A DNA stretch of 64,000 nt from Candidatus Thiodiazotropha endoloripes (GCA_001709035.1 LVKA01000011.1:930001-994000); one strand, 5' to 3'; positions 8,049 to 17,786 are shown, numbered from the stretch's first letter. Notes: generated from the letters alone by a model not told the origin. A program made the numbers and translations.

Positions 8049-8201
8049 ATGTTTTCAGGATTTTTTCAGAGCTGTGCTTTTGGCTTCATTAAAATTCAGT
8101 ATAAATCCTAATTCAATTGTAAAAACAGTAGATTAGGTCATCAAAAATTACTATCAGATAACGCTGAAATCCTTCTCATCTTGATGTATATTACTGGGAT
8201 C

Positions 8202-8226
8202 AATCCAAATTATTGGTAATCCAAAT
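8202..8226 (+). promoter_or_regulatory. Repeated AATCCAAAT element upstream of aceE
   Basis: The nonamer AATCCAAAT occurs at 8202-8210 and again at 8218-8226, a 16-bp period, with TTGG-TAAT-CCAA as a small inverted repeat over the second copy (8213-8224). One half-site, ATTGGT, matches the half-site of the E. coli PdhR box (ATTGGT..ACCAAT), but the other arm does not. It lies about 100 bp before aceE, inside the 335-bp gap 7989-8323, which otherwise holds only the terminator at 8011. Binding by a PDH regulator is a guess. Confidence 0.3.
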
Positions 8227-8323
8227 AGTTTTCATTCTTAGTCTGGCGGATTTCTCCGGCAGAGGTGAATGGAATTGCATCAGCTTAATCCCTGACGCCA
8301 AACCGAACAGCTAGAGAATAACA

Positions 8324-10978
8324 ATGCCAAGTAGACCCGATATCGACCCCATTGAGACACAGGAGTGGCTGGACGCCCTGGAGGCCGTACTCGAGAATGA
8401 AGGGGTGGAGCGTGCCCATTTTTTGATCGAACGCCTGGTTGATAAAGCCCGGCGCTCCGGTGCTTATCTGCCATTCAGCGCCAACACCGCCTATGTCAAT
8501 ACCATCCCGGTAACCAAACAGCAGCGATTTCCGGGCGACCGGGCAATGGAGCGTCGTATCCGCTCCTTCATTCGCTGGAATGCCATGGCAATGGTGGTAC
8601 AGGCAAATCGGATTTCCACCGAACTTGGTGGTCATATCTCGAGTTTCGCCTCCAGCGCGACCCTCTTCGATGTGGGTTTCAACCACTTTTTTCATGCTCC
8701 CACCAAAGAGCGGGATGGGGATCTGATCTTTTTCCAGGGCCATTCCGCACCAGGCGTTTATGCCAGGGCCTACCTGGAGGGAAGGCTGAGTGAAGAGCAG
8801 CTCTACAGCTTCCGTCAGGAGGTGGATGGCCATGGACTCTCCTCCTATCCTCACCCCTGGCTGATGCCGGGATTCTGGCAGTTCCCCACTGTTTCCATGG
8901 GGCTTGGCCCGTTGATGGCGATCTACCAGGCCCGCTTCATGCGCTATCTGCATGATCGGGGAATGGTCAGCACGGAAGAGCGCAAAGTGTGGGCCTTCTG
9001 TGGCGATGGCGAGATGGATGAACCGGAAGCCTTGGGAGCGATTTCCCTGGCGGGCAGAGAGCGTCTCGACAATCTTGTCTTTGTCATCAACTGTAACCTG
9101 CAGCGACTGGATGGTCCGGTGCGCGGTAACGGTAAGATCATCCAGGAGCTGGAAGGGGTCTTCCGGGGTGCCGGCTGGAATGTGATCAAGGTCGTCTGGG
9201 GCGGCTACTGGGATCCGCTCTTCGCCCGGGACAAAAACGGCATCCTTATAAAACGCATGGAAGAGTGTGTGGATGGTGATTACCAGGCCTACAAGGCGAA
9301 GGGTGGCGCCTATACCCGAGAGCACTTTTTCGGTAAATATCCTGAGCTGGATGAGATGGTCGCGAATATGACCGACGAGGATATCTGGCGCCTCAATCGA
9401 GGCGGGCATGATCCCCATAAGGTGTTCGCCGCCTATGCCGAAGCGACCGCCCACAAAGGTCAGCCAACTGTGATTCTGGCGAAAACCGTGAAAGGTTACG
9501 GTATGGGTGTGGCCGGTGAAGGGCAGAACATCACCCATTCACAGAAGAAGATGGGTGAAGCGGCTCTGAAGGCCTTCAGGGATCGCTTCAACATTCCGAT
9601 TTCCGATGATCAGATCGGTGCGGCACCTTTCTATAAGCCTCCGGCAGACAGCGCGGAGATGAAATACATGCATGAGCAACGCAGCAAGCTGGGTGGCTTT
9701 CTGCCTCAGCGGCGCACCAAGGTTGAAGCCATGACGGTGCCGCCGTTGGAGAGTTTCAAAGCACTGCTGGAGGGAAGTGGCGATCGGGAGCAATCCACCA
9801 CCATGGCCTTTGTCCGGCTGTTGAATATGCTGGTAAGGGATAAGCAGCTTGGTAAACAGATCGTGCCGATTGTGCCTGACGAGGCACGTACATTCGGTAT
9901 GGAGGGTATGTTCAGGCAGCTGGGGATCTACTCGTCGGTGGGGCAGCTCTATGAGCCGGTGGATGCGGATCAAGTGATGTTCTATCGGGAGGATAAGAAA
10001 GGCCAGATTCTACAGGAGGGTATCAATGAGGCAGGCGCCATGTCCTCCTGGATTGCTGCCGCTACCTCCTACAGCAACCACGGGGTCAGTATGATCCCCT
10101 TCTATATCTACTACTCCATGTTCGGCTTCCAGCGTATCGGCGATCTGGCCTGGGCGGCCGGTGACATGCAGGCACGCGGATTTCTGATCGGCGGTACGGC
10201 AGGCAGAACAACCCTGGCCGGTGAGGGATTGCAGCACCAGGACGGCCATAGCCATCTGGTGGCGGCGACCATTCCCAACTGTGTCTCCTACGATCCGGCA
10301 TATGCCTATGAAATGACGGTGATCGTGCAGGATGGCATGCGGCGCATGTATCAGCAGCAGGAGAATGTTTTCTACTACATCACCGTGATGAATGAGAACT
10401 ATCTCCAGCCGGCCATGCCCGAGGGTGTGGAAGAGGGCATTGTGAAGGGCATGTACCTGCTGAAAAAAGGCGGTAAGCACAAGAAGCGTGTGCAACTGCT
10501 GGGCAGCGGCACGATTCTGCGTGAAGTGATCGCCGCCGCCGAACTGCTGGAAAAAGATTTCAAGGTCACTGCGGATATCTGGAGCGTAACCAGCTTCAAC
10601 GAATTGCGCCGCGAGGGTCTGGACGTTGAGCGCTGGAATACTCTCCACCCGGAAGAGGATCAACGACAGAGCTATGTGACCCGGCAACTCGCCGGTCAAC
10701 AGGGGCCGGTGGTTGCCGCAACAGACTATATCCGCAGCTATGCCGATCAAATCCGGCCTTTTGTACCCGGTACATACAGTGTGCTGGGCACCGATGGCTA
10801 CGGTCGCAGTGACATGCGCAGTCAGTTAAGAAAATTCTTTGAAGTCAATCGCTACTATGTGGCACTTGCCGCCCTGAAATCACTGGCAGATCAGGGTGAT
10901 CTGAAGGATGACGTGGTCACTCAGGCGATCAAGAAATACAAAATCGATCCGGATAAGCCCAACCCCTGCACGGTATAA
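8324..10978 (+). CDS. aceE: Pyruvate dehydrogenase E1, homodimeric type
   Basis: An 884-residue thiamine-diphosphate enzyme that decarboxylates pyruvate and acetylates the lipoyl group of E2. Length is that of E. coli AceE (887). The ThDP/Mg2+ motif F-C-G-D-G-E-M-D-E-P-E-A begins near residue 225 and ends in N-L-Q-R-L-D-G-P-V. Other family blocks are N-T-I-P, R-S-F-I-R-W-N-A-M-A-M-V and the V-G-Q-x-Y-E-P-V-D region. The N-terminus has the D-I-D-P-x-E-T-Q-E-W-x-D-A-L start that docks on E2. Start is ATG after AGAGAATAACA. It begins the aceE-aceF operon; the gap to aceF is 79 bp. Confidence 0.97.
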   Translation: MPSRPDIDPIETQEWLDALEAVLENEGVERAHFLIERLVDKARRSGAYLPFSANTAYVNTIPVTKQQRFPGDRAMERRIRSFIRWNAMAMVVQANRISTELGGHISSFASSATLFDVGFNHFFHAPTKERDGDLIFFQGHSAPGVYARAYLEGRLSEEQLYSFRQEVDGHGLSSYPHPWLMPGFWQFPTVSMGLGPLMAIYQARFMRYLHDRGMVSTEERKVWAFCGDGEMDEPEALGAISLAGRERLDNLVFVINCNLQRLDGPVRGNGKIIQELEGVFRGAGWNVIKVVWGGYWDPLFARDKNGILIKRMEECVDGDYQAYKAKGGAYTREHFFGKYPELDEMVANMTDEDIWRLNRGGHDPHKVFAAYAEATAHKGQPTVILAKTVKGYGMGVAGEGQNITHSQKKMGEAALKAFRDRFNIPISDDQIGAAPFYKPPADSAEMKYMHEQRSKLGGFLPQRRTKVEAMTVPPLESFKALLEGSGDREQSTTMAFVRLLNMLVRDKQLGKQIVPIVPDEARTFGMEGMFRQLGIYSSVGQLYEPVDADQVMFYREDKKGQILQEGINEAGAMSSWIAAATSYSNHGVSMIPFYIYYSMFGFQRIGDLAWAAGDMQARGFLIGGTAGRTTLAGEGLQHQDGHSHLVAATIPNCVSYDPAYAYEMTVIVQDGMRRMYQQQENVFYYITVMNENYLQPAMPEGVEEGIVKGMYLLKKGGKHKKRVQLLGSGTILREVIAAAELLEKDFKVTADIWSVTSFNELRREGLDVERWNTLHPEEDQRQSYVTRQLAGQQGPVVAATDYIRSYADQIRPFVPGTYSVLGTDGYGRSDMRSQLRKFFEVNRYYVALAALKSLADQGDLKDDVVTQAIKKYKIDPDKPNPCTV

Positions 10979-11057
10979 ACGGTTGGTCAATAAACTTGTG
11001 CGGCATGTCCGGACGTTAAGAAACAGAGTGCCGGAATGGCAATAAAGAGGATGAGAC

Positions 11058-12407
11058 GTGGGTAAAACGACAGATGTACTGTTACCTGATATTGGTGATT
11101 TCGAATCGGTGGAAGTCATTGAGATCCTGGTTTCTGAAGGTGACGAAGTCTCCGTTGAAGAGTCCCTGCTGACCCTGGAAAGCGATAAAGCCACCATGGA
11201 GATCCCCTCTCCACATGGCGGGAAGGTCAAGCAGTTGAAGGTTAAAGTGGGTGACCGGGTCAGTGAGGGGGATGTGATCCTCACAATTGAAGCGGGTGAA
11301 AGTGAAGTGGCTGCTGAGGATGCGCCGGCAACCGGATCAGCTCCGGCACCTGCAGCCGAAGAGGTGGAGACTGTACAGGCACCTGCGCCTACGCCTAATG
11401 AAGAGGCTGGCGGCGATGCGGTGACAGGTCGTCGCCCGGGGGACAAGGAGGTCCGCATCCCACCGGTGCCGGAGAGTCCGATAATCAGCGGCGAACAACA
11501 TAAACCCCATGCCAGCCCTTCTGTCAGACGCCTTGCCCGTGAGTTGGGGGTGGACCTCTCACTTGTGAAAGGTCATGGTCCTAAGCAGCGGGTATTGAAA
11601 GAGGATGTACAGAACTTCGTCAAACAATCGTTGCGCCGGGGTGAAGCGAGCGGTTCTGGTCGCGGCAGTTTTGAAATGCCGAGTGGACCGGATGTGGACT
11701 ACAGCCGCTTTGGTGAGGTTGAGTCCAAGCCAATGGGGCGGATCAAGAAGATCAGTGCTGCCCATCTGCACCGCTGCTGGCTCACCGTACCCCATGTCAC
11801 CCAGTTTGATGAGGCGGATATCACTGAATTGGAGGCCTTTCGAAAGGCACAGAAAGCGCTCGCAGAGCAGCGGGATGTTCGACTCACGCTGATGCCGTTC
11901 CTGATGAAGTCGGTTGCCGCCGCACTGACGGAGATGCCGGCGTTCAATGCCTCCCTGGATAGCGAGGCCGAAGCACTGATCTATCGACACTACGTCAATA
12001 TTGGTGTGGCGGTGGATACGCCCAACGGTCTGGTTGTGCCGGTAATCCGTGACGTGGACAAGAAAAGTGTCTTCGAGCTGGCGGCGGAACTGATGGCTGT
12101 CAGCGAGCGGGCCAGAGCCGGCAAACTGGCACCGGCAGATCTGCAGGGAGGCTGCTTTTCAATCTCCAGCCTGGGTGGTATTGGCGGGACCGCCTTTACC
12201 CCGATCGTGAATGCACCGGAGGTGGCAATCCTAGGGGTCTCCCGCAGCACCATGCAGCCGGTATGGGATGGGGCGAACTTTCAACCCCGGCTGATGCTAC
12301 CCCTCTCCCTCTCCTACGATCATCGGGTGATCGACGGCGCAGAAGGGGTCAGATTCACCCGACTGCTCACATCGTTGCTGGAGGATATTCGCCGCTTGCT
12401 GCTGTAG
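11058..12407 (+). CDS. aceF: Pyruvate dehydrogenase E2, dihydrolipoamide acetyltransferase
   Basis: A 449-residue E2. It has a single N-terminal lipoyl domain (residues 1-77, lipoylated K44 in E-S-D-K-A-T-M-E) and an Ala/Pro-rich linker (about 80-130). The peripheral subunit-binding domain follows (about 150-190: A-S-P-S-V-R-R-L-A-R-E-L-G). The C-terminal catalytic domain has Y-D-H-R-V-I-D-G, with H422 and D426 as active-site residues. E. coli AceF has three lipoyl domains; one is common in other proteobacteria. In this locus lpdA carries a further lipoyl domain. Start is GTG at 11058 with GAGGATGAGAC upstream. lpdA is not next but lies 5.5 kb downstream. Confidence 0.95.
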   Translation: MGKTTDVLLPDIGDFESVEVIEILVSEGDEVSVEESLLTLESDKATMEIPSPHGGKVKQLKVKVGDRVSEGDVILTIEAGESEVAAEDAPATGSAPAPAAEEVETVQAPAPTPNEEAGGDAVTGRRPGDKEVRIPPVPESPIISGEQHKPHASPSVRRLARELGVDLSLVKGHGPKQRVLKEDVQNFVKQSLRRGEASGSGRGSFEMPSGPDVDYSRFGEVESKPMGRIKKISAAHLHRCWLTVPHVTQFDEADITELEAFRKAQKALAEQRDVRLTLMPFLMKSVAAALTEMPAFNASLDSEAEALIYRHYVNIGVAVDTPNGLVVPVIRDVDKKSVFELAAELMAVSERARAGKLAPADLQGGCFSISSLGGIGGTAFTPIVNAPEVAILGVSRSTMQPVWDGANFQPRLMLPLSLSYDHRVIDGAEGVRFTRLLTSLLEDIRRLLL

Positions 12408-12834
12408 TGGTTGATGAGGTTTGTTTCTATCACAAAGCAGATCCGGGGAATTTAAAAATTTAATTCTGAATCCTTATGCAAATTAACAAGTTGTGGCTTG
12501 TTGTATGGTTGCATAACAACTAAAGTTTAGTTATTCGAGTTTCCTTTTGAACGGATTCTCATCAGCTCAGTTGCAGGCACAATCAGCCGTACTCCGCAGA
12601 TACAGTTGTGATATAGGGGCAGGGATGCAACCTGTGCCTCTTCAACTCGTGGAATCTCCAATTTTCTGACGGAAAGCAATTCCTTAGGCTTTAAAGTAAT
12701 TTCAAGCTTGTCCGATAAAGAATTAACGGTTGGCTTGAACTTGGATTGGAATAAACAAATACGTATCGAATCTGAATCAAAGGCTGTTGTCGTGGTGCAG
12801 CAGTTGGCTGGTTTAGGTTCGGTGTCTGGCTGAT
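12408..12834. other. Gap after aceF with no convincing gene
   Basis: A 427-bp AT-richer stretch. Near 12500-12520 an imperfect inverted repeat (GTTGT..CATAACAAC, one bulge) may help end aceF transcription, but no T-tract follows. A minus-strand frame of 118 codons (12527-12883) and two shorter plus-strand frames cover the rest. None has a plausible SD, a signal or a recognisable motif, and the minus frame runs into the peroxidase gene. It may be a decayed gene. Confidence 0.3.
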
Positions 12835-13791
12835 ATGCATAAGACGCTGTTATTACTGATATTTTTACTATCTTATGTGCCATATCTTTGGGCTGATGAG
12901 ATAAAGAATGAGCCCATCCGGCCCCTTAAAATGGGTTTTGAGGTGAACCCGAAGCTGGTTGCACTTGGGGATCAGCTGTTTCACGATCGACGTCTCTCCC
13001 ATGACAACTCTTTAAGCTGTGCCAGCTGTCATCTGCTCTCGACTGGCGGTACGGATCTAAAGCCACGTTCAACCGGGGTAGGTGGCGTGATGGGGGGAAT
13101 CAAGGCGCCAACCGTGTACAACAGCAGTTTCAATCTTGCCCAGTTCTGGGATGGGCGGGCGGAGAGTCTTGAGATTCAGGCCGCAGGCCCTGTGCACAAT
13201 CCTCTCGAGATGAACTCAACCTGGCCTGAGGTGATCTCCAAGCTGAGTCAAGATGCCGCCATGGTTGAGGTGTTCGGTCAGCTCTTCAGTGACGGCATCA
13301 CCGGTGAGAACATTGCAATCGCCATCGCCGCCTTCGAAAAAACCCTGGTGACTGAGAACTCCCGTTTCGATCGCTGGCTGAGTGGCGAGCAAATCCTGAG
13401 TGAGCGGGAGTTACGCGGCTACCGACTGTTCAAAAGCTACGGCTGCATCAGCTGTCACCAGGGAGCCAATGTGGGCGGCAATATGTACGCCTTTATGGGT
13501 GCCAAGGGTGACTATTTCAAAGACAGAAACACAGAAATTACCGAGGCTGACTATGGCCGATTCAATGTCACCGGACAGGAGGATGACAAGCACTATTTCA
13601 AAGTTCCGAGCCTACGACTGGCAGCGGTCAACTCACCCTACTTTCATGATGGTTCCGTAACAACCCTGGATGAAGCGATCCGGGTGATGGGGCGTTATCA
13701 GTTGGGTCGTGAGATACCCGATGAGGATATCCGGGATATCGTCGCTTTTCTGCACACTCTGGTCGGCAAGCATCGTCGGTTCAAGCCATGA
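12835..13791 (+). CDS. Diheme cytochrome c peroxidase (CCP/MauG family)
   Basis: A 318-residue periplasmic protein with a signal peptide (residues 1-20, ending L-W-A-D). There are two c-type heme sites: C62-A-S-C-H66 and C204-I-S-C-H208. Between them lie the family blocks L-G-x-Q-L-F-H-D-R-R-L-S, G-G-x-K-A-P-T-V-Y-N-S and F-W-D-G-R-A-x-S-L-E. The C-terminal heme-pocket region has V-P-S-L-R-L-A-A-V-N-S-P-Y-F-H-D-G. It reduces H2O2 to water with electrons from small cytochromes, or oxidises a partner if MauG-like. The stop overlaps the start of the PAS-GGDEF-EAL gene (ATGA), so the two are one translational unit. This pairing interrupts the PDH locus. Confidence 0.9.
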   Translation: MHKTLLLLIFLLSYVPYLWADEIKNEPIRPLKMGFEVNPKLVALGDQLFHDRRLSHDNSLSCASCHLLSTGGTDLKPRSTGVGGVMGGIKAPTVYNSSFNLAQFWDGRAESLEIQAAGPVHNPLEMNSTWPEVISKLSQDAAMVEVFGQLFSDGITGENIAIAIAAFEKTLVTENSRFDRWLSGEQILSERELRGYRLFKSYGCISCHQGANVGGNMYAFMGAKGDYFKDRNTEITEADYGRFNVTGQEDDKHYFKVPSLRLAAVNSPYFHDGSVTTLDEAIRVMGRYQLGREIPDEDIRDIVAFLHTLVGKHRRFKP

Positions 13792-16700
13792 TTAAGTTCC
13801 TTAGATCAATTGGCATCAGACGCGCCGCACTGCTGATCGGCTTGAGCCTGGCATTTGCCTTGTTACTGGGGCTGTTCTGGGATGATGAGTCCAGTGAGTA
13901 TGCAGAGATCTCACACAACATGCTGCAATTGAAGAAGCTGGATGCCCGTCTCGACCGGGATATGTTGAGAATCGCCTCATTTCTGATGGTTCAGTATGAC
14001 CCATTGGTTATGACGACCAACAATCTGCGAGAAATGAAAGATAAGATCGATCCGCTGATCGATCAGCATGATCAGCAACTCAAGGATCTTTTTTCCACCT
14101 ATTGGCAGGGGGTGGATGAAAAGCTCTCCCTGCTGGAAAAAATCAAGTTTCAGGCGGCATTGGTGCGCAATGGTATTCACTACCTGCCCATCATCGCGGA
14201 TGAGTTGAAAGAGAGTGAGCCGAGACTCTACGAAGATATTCTGGTGCTGATCAACCAGCTCTATACCTACCATCTTTTCTCTGCGGATTCACAATTCAAT
14301 GAAGTAAAACGCTCTCTGGAACAACTCAAGCAGCAGAAGCTAGAGGTCACCGAGAGCCAGTCATTATTGGATCAGGTCCTGTTTCATATCGACTCTGATC
14401 TGCATGGTCTTGCCAAGTTGGGTCTATTGAAGCGGCGTTATCTGGCGATTCCAAGTCAGCATAATTTCGAGGCGATTCACATCAGGCATGAAGCGAACCG
14501 GATCGCAGAGACCAGCACCAAACGACAGATGATCATGCTGCTGATGGTTGTGGTATTCATTCTGCTGCTCGGTCTATGGCAATTGATCAGGAGTCTGCAT
14601 AATGCCCATCAGGAGGTGAATCGTGCCTGGTATCGACTACATGATGCGGTGAACAATCTCTCCGAGGCGTTTGCCCTTTTCGATGCGGATGGTCGTCTGG
14701 TGTTGTTTAACCGCTGTTTCGAGGAGTTCTATCCCTGGCTTAAAGAGCGAGATATGGAGTCTCTCACCTTGAAGAAGATGCAGACCGCTGCCGGTAGCCG
14801 GGTGAAAAACCTGAACCTTGAAGGCGATGCGATACTCGATGTCTCGCCTCAGGGTCAGTATCTGGAAAAACTCGATAGCGGCGCCTGGTATCTCAGCAGT
14901 AACAACCGCACCACTGAGGGTGGGCTGGTCTGTGTTAGAAGTGATATCACAGAGTCAAAAAAGGCTGAATCGGACCTGCGTAAGCTGGGTCGGGTACTGG
15001 AGCAGAGTCCTGCGTCAGTGATCATCACCAATACGGAAGGGATTATCGAGTATGTGAATCCGAGATTTGAAAAGGTCTCCGGTTACACGGCAGCTGAAGC
15101 GATTGGGCAAAACCCAAGGTTCCTCAAGAGTGGCGACAAGACCAAACAGGAATACAATGAAATGTGGAGCAGCCTGCTCGCAGGTAAAGAGTGGCGTGGT
15201 ATGTTCCACAACAAGCGCAAAGACGGCAGCATTTATTGGGAATCCGCGTCGATTTCACCACTACGGGATGAGCGAGACAAAATTACCAACTTCATAGCCG
15301 TCAAAGAGGACGTCACAGCGCAGAAGCGGGCTGAAGATCAGTTAAGAATGAATGCCACCGTGTTTGATACCACGGCGGAAGGCATCATGGTGACTGATGA
15401 CGAGAACCGGATTAAAACAGTCAATCCTGCCTTTACAAGAATCACCGGTTACAGTCAGGAAGAGGTATTGGGACGTACACCCAATATTCTCAGTTCCGGT
15501 CGCCACAGCAAATCCTTCTATGAAGACTTATGGGAGTCTGTGCTGCAACAAGGCTATTGGTCAGGTGAGATCTGGAATCGGCGTAAGGATGGCAGTGTCT
15601 TTCCGGAATGGCTGTCGATCTCAGCAATCAAAGGTGAACACGGCATCGCAAAAGAGTTTGTTGCTGTATTCTCCGATATTACCAAGCACAAAGAGAACGA
15701 AGAGCAGATCCGCTATCAGGCCAATTATGATGCCCTGACCGGGCTGCCCAATCGTTCACTGTTGTCCGACCGGCTGAATCAAGCTATCGCTGCTGCCCAC
15801 CGTGAAAACTGGATGCTGGCGGTGCTGTTTATCGATCTCGATCACTTCAAGGTGGTAAATGATACGTTCGGCCATGTGGTGGGGGATGAGCTGTTGCAGC
15901 TGGTGTCCGCCCGGATCAAAGCCTGTCTGCGTGAATCGGATACGGTAGCCAGATTCGGCGGGGATGAGTTCATCATTCTGTTGCAGGATGTTACGGAGAT
16001 GGATTCTGTGGCGAATGTGGCCACCAATATCATCGATCATATAACCCGAGTTTTCTCTCTGTATGGGCGTGAGATCTATATCGGCGCCAGTATCGGTATC
16101 ACGGTCTACCCGGATGATGCGGTGAATGCGGACTCTCTGCTGCGAAATGCGGATATGGCCATGTACCAGGCGAAGGAGCGGGGTAGAAATACCTATCAGT
16201 TCTTTACAGCATCGATGCAGCAACACACCTTGGAGCGCCGACAGCTGGAGCTGGATCTGCGCCAGGCGATCAAACGGGATGAGCTTGAGATCTACTATCA
16301 GCCGGTGATCAATCCAACTCAGAACAAGGTGGTGAGTGTCGAGGCTCTGTTACGCTGGCATCATCCACATCGGGGGACCGTCTCTCCGGCTATCTTTATC
16401 CCGGTTGCTGAAGACAGCGGACAGATTGGTCCTATTGGTGAGTGGGTACTGAAGCGATCCTGTCAGCAGTTGAAGCAGTGGCACAATGCCGGTTTCAGTG
16501 ATCTCAAGCTGGCGGTGAATCTCTCCAGCAGACAACGGGAGCTTGGTCTCGAGGCTAGCTTTTTGCTAGGTGTGTTGGCGGAGACCGATCTCTCTTCCGA
16601 TTATCTTACTCTTGAGATCACTGAGAGCCTGTTGATGCGCGATACCGATGAGGCTATGGCTTGGTTGTCTGATTTCAAGGCGCTGGGCGTTTCCCTGTCA

Positions 16701-17021
16701 GTGGATGATTTTGGTACCGGCTATTCATCACTCAGCTATCTGAAGCGGTTCCCGGTTGATACGATGAAGATCGATCGCTCATTTGTCAGTGATTTACCGT
16801 ATGACGTTGAAGATGTCACCCTGGTGCGAACCATTGTTGCGATGGCGCAGAGCCTCAATCTGTCCCTGATCGCGGAAGGGGTTGAGACCCGAGAGCAGGC
16901 TGAATTCCTGGTCGATACCGGTTGTGACAATCTCCAGGGCTTCTATTATGCCAAACCGATGTCAGCGAAAGAGTTGACGCATTGGCTCGGTTCCGATGTG
17001 CTGGAAACAGGCACCACTTAG
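13788..17021 (+). CDS. Membrane PAS-PAS-PAS-GGDEF-EAL c-di-GMP enzyme
   Basis: A 1077-residue sensor. TM1 (about 12-30) and TM2 (about 244-266) bracket a helical periplasmic sensor domain of about 210 residues. Three PAS units follow (about 280-390, 395-515, 520-640). The GGDEF domain has an intact R-F-G-G-D-E-F and an inhibitory-type R-E-S-D five residues upstream. The EAL domain has V-E-A-L-L-R-W and D-D-F-G-T-G-Y-S-S, so both synthesis and breakdown of c-di-GMP are possible from the motifs. It is translationally coupled to the diheme peroxidase upstream (4-nt overlap), which suggests a signal in the periplasmic redox or peroxide state (inference). No terminator was recognised. Confidence 0.9.
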   Translation: MIKFLRSIGIRRAALLIGLSLAFALLLGLFWDDESSEYAEISHNMLQLKKLDARLDRDMLRIASFLMVQYDPLVMTTNNLREMKDKIDPLIDQHDQQLKDLFSTYWQGVDEKLSLLEKIKFQAALVRNGIHYLPIIADELKESEPRLYEDILVLINQLYTYHLFSADSQFNEVKRSLEQLKQQKLEVTESQSLLDQVLFHIDSDLHGLAKLGLLKRRYLAIPSQHNFEAIHIRHEANRIAETSTKRQMIMLLMVVVFILLLGLWQLIRSLHNAHQEVNRAWYRLHDAVNNLSEAFALFDADGRLVLFNRCFEEFYPWLKERDMESLTLKKMQTAAGSRVKNLNLEGDAILDVSPQGQYLEKLDSGAWYLSSNNRTTEGGLVCVRSDITESKKAESDLRKLGRVLEQSPASVIITNTEGIIEYVNPRFEKVSGYTAAEAIGQNPRFLKSGDKTKQEYNEMWSSLLAGKEWRGMFHNKRKDGSIYWESASISPLRDERDKITNFIAVKEDVTAQKRAEDQLRMNATVFDTTAEGIMVTDDENRIKTVNPAFTRITGYSQEEVLGRTPNILSSGRHSKSFYEDLWESVLQQGYWSGEIWNRRKDGSVFPEWLSISAIKGEHGIAKEFVAVFSDITKHKENEEQIRYQANYDALTGLPNRSLLSDRLNQAIAAAHRENWMLAVLFIDLDHFKVVNDTFGHVVGDELLQLVSARIKACLRESDTVARFGGDEFIILLQDVTEMDSVANVATNIIDHITRVFSLYGREIYIGASIGITVYPDDAVNADSLLRNADMAMYQAKERGRNTYQFFTASMQQHTLERRQLELDLRQAIKRDELEIYYQPVINPTQNKVVSVEALLRWHHPHRGTVSPAIFIPVAEDSGQIGPIGEWVLKRSCQQLKQWHNAGFSDLKLAVNLSSRQRELGLEASFLLGVLAETDLSSDYLTLEITESLLMRDTDEAMAWLSDFKALGVSLSVDDFGTGYSSLSYLKRFPVDTMKIDRSFVSDLPYDVEDVTLVRTIVAMAQSLNLSLIAEGVETREQAEFLVDTGCDNLQGFYYAKPMSAKELTHWLGSDVLETGTT

Positions 17022-17364
17022 GGGCCGTCCATACGCATTCCATCGGCCATGAACTGCTGAACGCCATTATCAAAATTACCGTGCCCGAAACTGAGTGCCC
17101 GATCCAGGCGTAAATAATTGCACGCTGTTTTTTGGTCAATATCGGTGCCCCTGTCACAACCTCAATCCCTAATTGGTTATATAAAACCGCTGCGGAATGA
17201 ACTCCAGCGGTGATACGGATTGAAGTTGCCCTGTGGCTCGATGGTGATCCAGAGAGTTTTTTGATCTGTCGGCTGACTGGAGAAGTGGTTGCAACCTGTT
17301 TGACGGAAGTTGTACCACCGAAAGAGATTACTAGGACAAATTTGCAATATTGAGGGATTGAAAT
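17022..17364. other. Gap after the GGDEF-EAL gene
   Basis: 343 bp with no supported gene. Minus-strand frames of 40-60 codons are open here (for example one ending at 17018 with ..QQFMADGMRMDGP) but lack starts and ribosome sites. AGGACAAATTTGCAATATTGAGGGA precedes the small lipoprotein at 17365, and GAGGG is its likely SD. Confidence 0.3.
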
Positions 17365-17586
17365 ATGAAAACACTGACTACCATTGCCTTGTTAAGCCTT
17401 ACCCTGACACTGGTCGCCTGCAGCGACTCAACTGGCCCGGATAGCAGCACCACAGACAATACCACATCATCGATGACTGAACCGGCAGAGCCCGTCGTGA
17501 GCGGCCAGGGTATGGAACAGGGTGATCAGGCAGCATTTGAAGCTGGTATCGATGCTGCCAATCAGACCGCATCTGAGAAACAGTAG
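17365..17586 (+). CDS. Small predicted lipoprotein
   Basis: A 73-residue protein with MKT, a hydrophobic core and the lipobox L-V-A-C (C19), then a Ser/Thr/Asp-rich disordered linker and an acidic helix (Q-G-D-Q-A-A-F-E-A-G-I-D-A-A-N-Q). GAGGG lies 8 nt before the ATG. Such short lipoproteins are common and unannotated. There is no motif to indicate function. It lies alone between the sensor gene and lpdA. Confidence 0.65.
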   Translation: MKTLTTIALLSLTLTLVACSDSTGPDSSTTDNTTSSMTEPAEPVVSGQGMEQGDQAAFEAGIDAANQTASEKQ

Positions 17587-17633
17587 TGGTGACAGGGGGA
17601 GCCCCTGACTGGAGTACATTCTCCCAGCCTACC

Positions 17634-17786
17634 TTACCAAACCGCGTTTTCTAACTCATAGGCGGCTTCAGTCTTGCCATTGAGCGGTGTGGTCACGACT
17701 TCTGTAGAAACCTCACTCTGTTGTTGAAGCGGCAGAGTGGGGCTACTGGTTAATCCGGCTATTAGCAGGGTTAACAGCTATTTCAT
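17634..17786 (-). pseudogene. Small exported-protein gene with amber stop at codon 3
   Basis: On the minus strand ATG-AAA-TAG at 17786-17778 is followed without a break by a leader-like stretch (LLTLLIAGLTSSP), a short polar region (QQQSEVSTEVVTTPLNGK) and a stop at 17634. If the TAG is read as sense or is a mutation from a sense codon, the product is a 50-residue secreted protein with a normal signal peptide. A downstream start would lose the positively charged N-region. It lies in the 346-bp gap before lpdA. Either a recent pseudogene or coincidence. Confidence 0.35.

Noticed and set aside
8285-9538. 417-codon frame antisense to aceE
   Set aside because: Shadow of a highly conserved gene with strong codon bias; no SD and no domain.
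12527-12883. Minus-strand 118-codon frame overlapping the peroxidase start
   Set aside because: It overlaps the first codons and signal peptide of a well-supported gene, has no SD and no recognisable domain; treated as chance or decayed sequence.
17018-17160. Minus-strand open tail ending ..QQFMADGMRMDGP with a GIEVVTGA-like stretch in another frame
   Set aside because: It vaguely recalls NifX/dinitrogenase-cofactor proteins, but it needs a frameshift, has no start and is under 50 codons.
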